The notes beneath the pieces are model-generated. The model worked only from the letters and a program-made list of their open reading frames with translations, ran no database searches and was not told the DNA's origin. Source: Coturnix japonica (lineage: Eukaryota > Chordata > Aves > Galliformes > Phasianidae). From it: 64,000 nucleotides of DNA. The stretch lies in the NCBI RefSeq assembly GCF_001577835.2, contig NC_029527.1:7656094-7720093 (forward strand), given 5' to 3'. The position numbers were made by a program, and so were the translations under genes. This document shows, one piece after another, positions 54,956 to 64,000 of the stretch (position 1 is its first letter; each line of letters begins with the position of its first letter).

Positions 54956-57900
54956 CAGCACTGACTGGGAGCATTTACTGGTAGAACTCAGAGAGCTTTC
55001 TAGAATGGTAGCTCTCTCCTACTTTACAGCTGAGGCAATTGAAATGCCATTTCTAAGCTGCAATAGAGTGAGCGGTGAAGGGGTGATGATAGCCTACCTC
55101 TGCTAAATCCTAGCTCAGTCCTCTTTGCTTGTTAAAGAAAAAGAGGCACCTTGTAGTGAATGTTTTCAACAACAATCCTTCAAAAACTCAGCATCCAGCA
55201 ATGAGACTGTGTATATAGAAATCACAATGGAAAGGGATGGGCTGGCTCAAAAAATAACAGAATATTTTTAGATCCTCCTGCTTTTAGATCACTGATCAAG
55301 GCTGGTGATGGCCTGTTCAGCTGCCCCTTGAAACAACACTGGTTTGTTTCATCTGTCATCATTGCCAAGGGCACTACTTTCTCCCATGGTTTAACTCTCT
55401 GGTTCTTTGAGGCAAAACAACTCAGGAGTTGAGGAACAACAGAAACCAGTCTCTGTTCTTCCCTAGAAATGCTCTGGTGGAGAAACACATGGGAAACTCA
55501 GCAGGTCTGGGGCTTCAGCAAGCTCATAATGCAGGGTGCATGCCTTTTGATAAGGAAATTGTATTTCTAAAACAAAGTGTTTCAAGAAGGAAGGGGTGAA
55601 ATCTCTTCCATTCTCTGCTCCTTCCTCCCACTGAGGTGATCTATACTGCTAAGAGACCACCCTAATAAACACAACCCATCTGGATCATTTAGAGCTGGAG
55701 ACATTCACATCCTTGCCAGGCTCTAGACTCAGCATCTTGGGTCTATTTCTAACACAAAGTGGAGAATTTTGCCTAAAAGCTATTGCTGGTTCTTGGAGAG
55801 GAAACACATTTTGAATCTTGACAGTCCTGGGGCTGGGCTAACATCATTATACCAGTGTTTTCTCCTCCCAGAGTCCTTTTAAACTCAAGAGTCTGTGTTT
55901 ATACAGTTCTTAGCCCAAAGGGGGGCTCATTCTGTGTTAGCCCTTTGGCACTGCAGCAATAAACAGGATTAATAACTGGAGTCAGCAGGGCTCAGTACCC
56001 GTTAGAATTTCCCATGGACTATCCAGAAGGTGCTGTTCCTACAAGCATCTTGGCAGTGAATTATTTATGGGCAGCATAAGGATCGTGGTGCTTGCCAGTT
56101 TATTAGATTTATAACTAGCTGTGTTAGGTCCATTGTGTGTGTGTCAGTGCATGTACGAGCATGTACTTGTTCAGCTGTTTCTCTCCAGTCCTCTGCTAGT
56201 TAGGGAAGATCTGCTCACACACATTTGCAATATAAACACATCACTTTGTGACTCAGATGTGAGAAAATCCAGGAGAGGAATATGATTGTTACACAGGAGG
56301 GAAAAGTTTGTTTAGGTGCCTTAACTACAGATGCAAACGTTCATCCAAGCACAGGTTGAAAAACTGAGATGTGAGATTATTTGAAGGGTGAGAAAGTTTG
56401 CTTTTCTTCTGAGTTTTACAGCTTCTTAGAGCTCTGCTTATGTGGGTTTTATAGGGAGACATGAACTTGAACCTCCTTTTATGACAGATGTGTTGTTTCG
56501 ATGCCCAAGGAACTCCAGATGGGCAGTCTTCTGGTTGGGTATCATGAAGGAATTTAAACACAATTCTCTCTTCAAACTCATGGAGAGGAGCACTTGCCTT
56601 CCAGCTAGTATCTGCTATTCCAGTTCCAACAGAACTCAGAGTAGATGTTATTAACGGCTCATCTTTTCCTGTTCTCTCTGATACATCTGTGCTATGATGT
56701 TGCCAATAGAGTCATCACTGTGTCTGAAGGTGCTGGCCTAGAGCCATGAAACTCTACAACACCTCCTTCTGAAGAGGCACAGGTGACTGTATTGCTATCA
56801 AGAGAGGTGACAGGAGCAAAGACCTTTCTTCATGCAAATGATCCAAGCAAGGAAGCAAAACCTCTTACAGCCAGAGAAGAACTGGCTGAAAGCAGAATGT
56901 TTTGCAAAGTTTTCTGTGAGTCCTCATAAACTCTGCTGTAGAGAGAACCCCTTTGAGCTGTTCAGTAAATTGGATGGTTTAAATAATATATGGACTGTCT
57001 TTCTGGATTCATGAGTACTGCTGTGAGAAGCATTGACTTGTTCAGCCTGCAACAGTCTGCTTTCTTTTGCTTTAAAAAGTTAACTTCACTAGGCATCAAA
57101 ATCTCACATCTGACTTTGGAATCTGCTTCTGGTGAGACCTGAGCTGGCTGGTGTGCATTGCACAGCTCTGTTTTTGTGCTGTCTTGCTTGAGTTCCCAGG
57201 TGCACTTTTTCTAAAGGTTATTTAAAAAGTCTGACAGCAGAAAAAGGAAAAAGGCATTTTCCCTGCGAAAATGACCTGGTCCACCAATTTCTTATTCCTG
57301 ACCAAGTTCAGATACCTACCTCCAGCCTCCGGACTCCTATGTTTATTGCTATTTGGACTAAGGTTGCATATAAAGTCTGAAGATCAACAGCTCACTGGAT
57401 CATATTCTTATGGCTTCGTTCCATGACTCCATCCATCTCCAACTGTCAAAAGACGCTTTCAGATGATTGATCCAAAGTACCATCCTAAAGTCTAGTGGGA
57501 TGCATCCAAAATCAGGTTAAAAATGTTATTAGGGGTGCTGTCTTCTTCATTTTTTACTCCCCAAGATTACCTGAGTGAGATCTATGCCTTTAAGCCCTAT
57601 CTCCATAGTTGAACCAGGGGCAAATAACGACAGTGAAACTACAGAGTAAGAGACATCATTGAAGAAGAGCTGCCCATGCAAGGATTCAAAGGTAGGGGCC
57701 TTGAGCCAGTCAGCGTTGCTTTCAGTATCTAAAAACAGTTTAGTCATGCTAGGATCCTTCTGCAATCAATGGGGAGAAATATGCTCTTGGGTTGTGATTC
57801 GTGTGATCTGCTTTAGGCATCTACTTCGAAATTGGCTGAATTGCACCTCTGGTACCATTGACTGTATATTGATATCTGTCTACTGTAAGAAAGGAGCTTT

Positions 57901-58933
57901 GGGTGACTAGCTTTGACTTAGAGGTTGGAATTTAATCAGATTAATCCACCTTGTAACTCTATATGTACACCAGTTCTCTCTTGTTGCCATATAGACGTGG
58001 CAGACATTACAAGCAGTGCCATTTTTTCTTTTCTTTGGGACACTGCAAATAAATCAGAATCAGAAAGTATTCAAAAAGAGCAGCAATATTAGGTAGGGAT
58101 AACTTGTACCTGAAGCTGGGTAGAGAATAGTATTTGATTCTCCTCAGCACATTTGCAGGAATCAAGGGCACCAAGGGTGATTTTGTGCCTAAAAATAAAT
58201 ATATATTGGTGAAGTGAGCTTTCCTGGAGTCTTCTGGCAATTTGTCACAGAAAGGAAAAAGGTCCTCCCTCCCCTACTGAGATATTCTTCCTTGAAAGCT
58301 TTGGACAATTACTACATTTTACCTTTTCCACCGCAGCATGGATGCTTTCTTCTTTTTAACAGTTTGTCTATGAGCATTTTAGCTTCAGCTTAATAAGAGA
58401 GGATTGATGCTTGCACTCTATAGAGAGGTTGTACAGGGCAACGTTTCTGCTTGTCGCAGTAAGAATGTTATTGAAAAAGACACCTCAGGCATGTGGATGG
58501 GGGAATAATAATAACAAGCAACATGTTTTGTTTCTCTACTATGAAACAAAACTAAAAAAGAAACAATGATTCCCCATTCGCCCCCCCAAAAACAAACAAA
58601 CAAAAAGGCAGTCCATGTTCCAAAACCAAAAGCAGGTGCAAAGAGAGGTTAACAGATCTCGATGATGTAAAATGATTGTCACTATGAAAATAGAAATCCT
58701 ACCAAAACAAAATGATAACACATTATGTTCAACCCTCCCACTGGGAATAAAAAGAAAATCTCACCTATTTGCCTCATGGCTCTGGCAAAAGTGACTTGGC
58801 TTCAACCAAGATCTACAAAGAAGTGCCTTCATTCTCTTACTTATTTCAATTACCCACCTTCCCAGAAGATGCTTTGAGAAAGGCTGTACAGTAATCAAGA
58901 AATAATGAAGTAAATTTCAAAGAATGCCGACAC
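54956..58933. other. Single-copy non-coding stretch without CR1
   Basis: A weak MIR-like segment (ACTTTACAGCTGAGGCAATT) near 55022 is too diverged to call. An AT-rich segment with AATAAACAGGATTAATAACT lies near 55956. An AAAC repeat after seven C bases lies at 58581-58605, and an octamer-like ATGCAAAT near 56833. No exon or RNA gene is recognised. Confidence 0.45.
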
Positions 58934-59003
58934 AGAACTATTTCTAATTAGAACTATAGTTTTATATAGTTCTATATATAGTTCTTTTTCTGTATAGAAC
59001 TAT
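58934..59003. repeat. Cluster of five AGAACTAT octamers in both orientations
   Basis: AGAACTAT occurs at 58934-58941, 58950-58957 and 58996-59003; its reverse complement ATAGTTCT occurs at 58966-58973 and 58978-58985. The pair at 58950-58958 and 58965-58973 extends to 9-bp arms with a 6-nt loop. Several nested hairpins are possible. No repeat family I know matches; it may be a local duplication series or a site cluster. Confidence 0.88.
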
Positions 59004-60589
59004 CATAGCATGGCTGCATTGCAACTGCACACCAAAGACCACTTTGGGAGCCTAACATCAAGACAGTATTCCCTTACTGAACCATGTTTATGCCTCCCAT
59101 ATTCGGTGGTTTTTCTTCCCCACAGTTTGAACTTGCACTGATGCTTCTTTGGACCCATAGTCCCATTTCCTTCCTTTCAAATAGAACCTCTAATAATGTC
59201 TTTCTTATTGTTCTCTATAGATGTCTTTATGTAGTGAAAACTGTTATCAACAACCTGTCCATTGTTTCACTACATATCAGTGGTGGGAAATCCAGGACAG
59301 AACATGAGAGCTTATCTCCATGGAGTGGATGGACTTGGGCCTGGCTTTGCTTCCTCAGAGGTCAGTAGCAGTTATCATGCTATGGATGGAAAGAGCAATA
59401 GCTTCAGGCCATGTCAACACAGATAGTCTTTCTGGAGCTCTGAACAGCATCCCAAGCCTCTGTGTGTCAACATAGAAGAGCCTCAAAGCTGAAGATTGTT
59501 GATTGTGTCCCTGGAAATTGGGATTCTGTACTCAGTTGTTTCTCTCTCTGGTACTTTTGAGACAGAATAAGTAGTCAGGTTCCATATCAGGAACATAAGA
59601 GTCCCTCTATCATCCTTCTCTCAGAAACAAGTCACTTCTGGATGAAATCCACCTGTTTTTCTTCTCCCTGTTGCTATATTCACCTGGCTCTCCTCAAGTT
59701 GGCCTCAGTGGGCAAGGCCATGAAAGGCAGGGAGTCAAAATGTGCTCAACAGCAGTTTTATACCAGAAGAATCCCGTGTTGTGCCACAGAAGTGTAGGAC
59801 CTGCTTTTTAGTGACTTGCTTCTTTGCATCTATTTTTTGCATTTGATCTCTTCTACTTTGAAAAATGCCAGCAGCAAAATACACCAGGTCCGTCTGCATA
59901 GTGAAATGAGTGGATGGCTGCAGATGTGGTTTGCTAGTGCTAGAAAATTGCCTGATAACATGGGTAACTACCAGATAAGATGGAAGGCTTGGACACAGAT
60001 CTGTGGATCTCAGATGCAGAAGTTCAGCTCTTTCATTTCAAGGCATGCCTGTGTAGATGAACCCAGTCAAAAAGAGGTTGTATTTCCAAGAGGACCTTTG
60101 CGAGTATGACGACTTCTGCCTACACGAATTACTTTGCATCAGTCAGCTTTGATCTTCTAAACCACTCCTCAAGGCAATGGACAACTCCCTTTAAGGTTTT
60201 TCTGCGGATTATTAAATGTAATGTACCTATAATTTCAATATCACATCCTGCTCAGAACTCATTAGAGCTCAAAACTGGCATAAGTAGCAGTGAAATCCTT
60301 GTTCTCATCTTAAAACAGCCAGAAGAATTAAATGATGTAGATGTAAGCTTAGCTTCTAGCAAAGCAAAAGTAAACTGGAGAACAGGTTTCTGGAAGGGGA
60401 AAAGGGACCACAGAGATGTGGAAAGGCACTCATCCATATTTTCTGAAGGACGAGTTGATGTCCAAGGACAGCCTCCCAAGCTTGTTATTCCATTGCCAAT
60501 CCTCAATGGCTCCATTGTCTTCATGGCATTTTTCCTGATTGATACCTCTTGTCATTGTCATGAGAATCTGCTCCCTTTACACTTTATGA
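59004..60589. other. Single-copy stretch with the longest adjoining frames of this part
   Basis: Plus-strand frames at 59816-60109 and 60106-60606 (97 and 166 codons) touch each other but lack recognisable domains. They lie in different frames and have no splice or promoter support. I do not call a gene. Confidence 0.4.
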
Positions 60590-60880
60590 GAAGCCAGGTA
60601 AAATAATTCCACCATGCCTTCCTTTTTATGAAAATGGAGCAAAGCATGGCACACAGACATTCAATCTCCCACCGGAGATAAAGCGCCTTCATTTACTAGC
60701 TCAGAAAATCAATACCTGTGATTTGATATGAGCATTTATTTTCACTTAACTCCTTTCTATCACTGAGCCATTGGGGGAGGGCAGGAGAGCTTCATTTATT
60801 GCAGCGGGATTTGCAGTGAATGCTACCCAGTCAATTGCATTTCACTGCGTGCACACTTTCATCTGTCTTGCTGATATCCG
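60590..60880. promoter_or_regulatory. Candidate conserved non-coding element
   Basis: Repeat-free block with GGAGATAAAGCGCC, TTCATTTATTGCAGCGG and GTCAATTGCATTTC words and a mild CpG presence. Texture is enhancer-like; untested. Confidence 0.3.
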
Positions 60881-61333
60881 TCTTATGTTTCTTGGCCTTT
60901 CCCAGTGCGATCAAGGAAGGGTTGTGTCCAGAGACATTGCAAACTATGGTCCAGGGTCTAATAACTTGGATGGTAGCATTGGTGCCCTGCGGCTTTTTTA
61001 TTATAAGCCTATGTGCGTGACTAGAAGGCAGCTCTCTAAGCTGGTGGAGGGCAGGATAGCTCTTGGGAGCTAGAGGGTTGATTCTGGAGCTGTTGAGTGT
61101 GGTGTCCAGATGAGACTCAAACATTTAATTTAAGGGGAAAGACAGGAAATTCTACATGGGTTCTTCACTGGAGAAAGGGAATAGAGAGAAGAGATTCTGA
61201 ATGAAACTACTTCCTTGCAATGACAGGTTTGACTGTCAATAAAATGCTGGGTGCAGAAGCACTTGGCCCCATGGAGACAGCCCTCTTCAAAATATTCATG
61301 GGACTCCAAGAGGTTTTACAAGCTGTCTGGGGT
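60881..61333. other. Single-copy non-coding stretch
   Basis: Nothing recognised; the last bases may belong to a diverged extension of the CR1 that follows. Confidence 0.4.
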
Positions 61334-61545
61334 CAACTTAGGTATTAAGAAAAATTTCTTCTCAGAAAGAGCAGTGATGCATTGGCACAGGCTGCGTGGG
61401 TAAGTTGCAGAGTCACGGTCCCTGGAGGTGTTTAAGAAGATGTCACACTGAATGACATGGTCTGTAGAAGTCACAGGCATGGAATGATGGTTTGACTCAA
61501 TGATCTTATTTGTCTTTCCAGCCTTAATAATTCTATGATTCTATG
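61334..61545 (+). mobile_element. CR1 LINE 3' end
   Basis: TTAAGAAAAATTTCTTCTCA, then GCATTGGCACAGGCTGCGTG, then AGAGTCACGGTCCCTGGAGG, then CAATGATCTTATTTGTCTTT and CCTTAATAATTCTATGATTC identify an avian CR1 3' end. It ends with TCTATG. The copy is 5' truncated and diverged. Confidence 0.95.
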
Positions 61546-61719
61546 TTCAAATACTGGAAGAGTTCTCCCAGGGGTGTAGTCACATTGCTATGGAGGGATG
61601 ATAACTAATGTTGGCTGCTGCTCCCAGTGATGGTGTGGAGGCCTGTGGGTGGGTGAAGAAATAAATAATAAACAAAAAGTCAGCTTGTCAGTGAGTGAGG
61701 ATGGAAATGAAGAGCACTG
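61546..61719. other. Short non-coding stretch
   Basis: Nothing recognised. Confidence 0.4.
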
Positions 61720-62110
61720 ACCAGTGATGACCTTTTGTTTACATTTCCCTCCGAAAGGGAGAAATAATTGCAGTTTCTATGTGATGTTGCCTTCAAATTA
61801 CACCCTCTCTCCCTGCTCTATTCAAGACTAGCCAGTGATGACATTAGAGTCTTGAATCAAACTAAATGGTTACTATGGTGTCAGGCTGAAATTATGAATC
61901 TCAGAGCCCGCCAGCTTGGAGAGGGAGCAGTGGCGGACACATAATTAAAACTGGAGGAGAGAATAGAAGCCACACTGTATCTGAATAGCAGCAAGATTGC
62001 ACTTCCGAGGAGCAGTTACCAATAAAAAAAAATAAAAAAAAAATAGTGCTTAGCAATGCAGCTAAATGCATAATCAAGGACCAGGAACAATACACTCTGC
62101 TGGTATTTCA
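61720..62110. promoter_or_regulatory. Candidate conserved enhancer-like block
   Basis: Repeat-free, with CCTTTTGTTTAC, GAAATAATTGCAG, CACATAATTAAAAC and TGCTTAGCAATGC words. An A-rich run broken by T lies at 62021-62045. Few open frames. Role inferred. Confidence 0.35.
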
Positions 62111-63199
62111 CTGCTGGCTCTAGCTCTGACGGTTTTCCTTTGGTATCTTCAGATCAGAGCCCCCTCCGGCTTCACCTTCACAGCGAAAAAGACATAAACC
62201 CTACAGCTCCACACTTGCAAGGCAGAGCAATGCTGCAGCCTCGTGTGCCCTTCGACTCACTCCTTTTCCCTTGGCCAGGGCCTCAAGCAGAGCAGTGACT
62301 GAAGAGAGGTGGAGGTAAGAGCGGGGTGCTGGGAAGCAGGACAGATCTGGTAATTTCAGCGGTCATTAGTGGAGCTCATTGTGAGTTTGATAGATCTGTG
62401 CTGCTTTGTTACAGTTAAGTGGACTGATTGTGGAACACAGAAACGTTTTTAGTGACATGACAGCTAATTTAGTAAGGGGGGAGTGGTGGGAAAAGAACAA
62501 GCATTATTCCATAATTATATCTTGCTCTGTTCCAGCCCCATGACTGACTCCCCTGAGAACATAACTCTGGTTTCTCTGACACCCCAAGCAAGAGCGAGAT
62601 GTCAGGATCCTTCCTTTGGGTTGCTGCATGGTGAATCCCAGCCTGCCTATGGTCTTTTATGTGTCTACCCCACTCCTGTACCCGCTGAATGCCAGTGCCA
62701 GTGATGTTCTGCCAGCCATCTCACAGCCTAGGCAGCAGGAAGAAGAATCCTTAACACAGTGCAGTACATTTTGTTCTCATGTCTGTTTCATGGACACTGG
62801 TAATTCCTCCACCCTTTTGGGGGAGATGGATTGCCCAAAGTGGGTTAGAGGAAGATTTGGGAAGGGAGAGAAATGAGCTGTGTCATTTATACCTGGAGCA
62901 TTCTTGCCAGAGTCCTTCACCTCCAAGGAATACTTCGAGTTGTTACCAAGGGGCAGAAGTACAATAAATATGTGACAAAAAGTCAGACTGGGAGGCGTCA
63001 TTAACTATAGTCCAAAGTACCCCAGCACAAGTTGGTACTGAAGGTTATCATCCATGTAATTTACAGATGATGTGGATATTTACAATCTCACCTCTTAGAT
63101 AGGATGTTGGCCAAGCTGGGAGCCTTGTTTAGCAAAATATTTACATATATTTTTGGTATTTAGGTCCAGTGGAAGTCAAGACATCAGAACCTTAATGAT
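62111..63199. other. Single-copy non-coding stretch
   Basis: No repeat family, RNA gene or exon is recognised. Confidence 0.5.
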
Positions 63200-63720
63200 G
63201 TTACAATAGAGAAAAAACACGCAGAAATTGGTTATTTCTCTTTTATTTTTTTATCACGAGGCTCAAAATGCCTGAGCTGATTGCTGTCAGGGACAGATCA
63301 GCTGAAAGAACAGACAGTGTTCCACCCTCTCCCAGTCCTGGCTCCACCTATGCAGATAATTAAATGCTTGCAGAGCTGGATCCCAATACTGTAGAAGAAA
63401 AATATCACATCTTTTTAATTGACCGCCTGTAATATAAAGAGATCTAGGCATGGTTGGTGGGCAGTACAAGAGTTGCCTTCCATCTTTCTTCTTTCAGATC
63501 TTTCAGTCTGCATTTCAGGAGAGAGAAGGAAAAATAATTGAAATGCAAAGCAGAGGGGTTGGGAGCTGGCAGGAAAGCCAGAGAGGCGGTCCTGTGAGCT
63601 CTGCATTGGGAAAAGTCCTCTAATGCAGCTGCTATAGTGGGCTATTTTTAATGTGCTCTGGCTGTATTTGCACTTTCAATTGCTGTCATTAGGAAAGCAA
63701 TACCAACTCTTGTAATTATT
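63200..63720. promoter_or_regulatory. Possible conserved non-coding element
   Basis: AT-rich segments with GATAATTAAATGC, CTTTTTAATTGACC, AAATAATTGAAATGC and CTTGTAATTATTAC words, repeat-free. Support is weak, and the block boundaries are arbitrary. Confidence 0.27.
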
Positions 63721-64000
63721 ACGTCAACATGGTTCATTGGAGGTAGCCACCTCCCTGTTTTGAACACCTGCTAGATGCCTTGCCATGTTGTGGAGGTCAG
63801 GTGGATCTGCTCCGATGACTAGTCTGGTAGTGCCACTGGGGCGTGCACATCCCTCATGTAACTCCAACTTTGGATGGAGATGTTTATGGCCCAAGGACCA
63901 CAGCAATTGAACAAGCCAGACTGAAAGCCTCTCCAGGTAAGAGCTGAGGGATGTTTCTTGATCACATGGAACTTCTTTTTGCAAATCTGACATTCATGTC
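63721..64000. other. Single-copy non-coding stretch at the window edge
   Basis: Nothing recognised. An 89-codon minus-strand frame at 63724-63993 has no domain I know. Confidence 0.4.

Noticed and set aside
55022-55125. MIR-like segment beginning TTTACAGCTGAGGC
   Set aside because: Too diverged after the first bases to assign to the family by eye.
58934-59003. Steroid receptor elements from the AGAAC words
   Set aside because: The spacing does not give the AGAACA-3-TGTTCT arrangement; half sites alone are too common.
59816-60606. Two plus-strand frames that overlap at an ATGA, like coupled bacterial genes
   Set aside because: The window is avian, so translational coupling is not expected; neither frame has a domain I recognise, and the overlap is likely chance.
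1-64000. LTR elements or other virus-derived fossils
   Set aside because: No paired terminal repeats, primer-binding-like sites or recognisable capsid, polymerase or envelope segments were seen; a profile search could still find very old ones.
1-64000. tRNA, rRNA or CpG-island promoter features
   Set aside because: No box A/B pair, cloverleaf, ribosomal segment or CpG-dense stretch was visible on reading.

Overview
The window reads as non-coding DNA from a bird, most likely a galliform (chicken, turkey or quail relative). The main evidence is at least eighteen CR1 LINE fragments with the avian 3' end: a run like GATCTTAGAGGTCTTTTCC followed by a repeated ATTCTATG tail, or its reverse complement. 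There are no mammalian-type Alu or L1 copies. A few old MIR-type SINE relics, shared across amniotes, are present. No rRNA, tRNA, CRISPR array, operon or bacterial feature is visible, and no LTR element or viral fossil was recognised. I found no protein-coding exon I can name. The open frames are short, about 200 codons at most, and resemble no family I know. I read them as chance frames or, at best, exons of unannotated long non-coding RNAs. Layout: 1-7.9 kb is single-copy DNA with a MIR relic near 2.1 kb and several inverted repeats. From 7.9 to 25.6 kb there are seven CR1 pieces separated by single-copy sequence, a pyrimidine-rich belt at 10.6-10.9 kb and AT-rich blocks that look like conserved regulatory elements (14.9, 21.4 and 24.3 kb). 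From 25.6 to 32.7 kb no CR1 is seen; the best enhancer-like block lies at 26.0-26.5 kb. From 32.7 to 45.9 kb CR1 is denser, including the two longest copies (37.2 and 43.7 kb), a TTTTA microsatellite and more AT-rich blocks. From 46 to 52.3 kb two further enhancer-like blocks, a G-rich tract and two short CR1 tails occur. From 52.3 to 61.3 kb no CR1 is seen; a poly-A tract and a cluster of inverted octamers lie here. The last 3 kb hold one CR1 tail and two AT-rich blocks. Many separate AT-rich, repeat-free blocks carrying TAAT cores, TCF/LEF-like, CArG and octamer-like sites, in 64 kb without a recognisable exon, fit a gene desert or very large intron near a developmental regulator gene. That is an inference from sequence texture; no alignment was possible, and neither the neighbouring gene nor the chromosome can be named. 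I found no convincing new biological system. The items most worth checking are the paired-site palindrome at 1177-1205, the octamer cluster at 58934-59003, the enhancer-like blocks and a few exon-like intervals.
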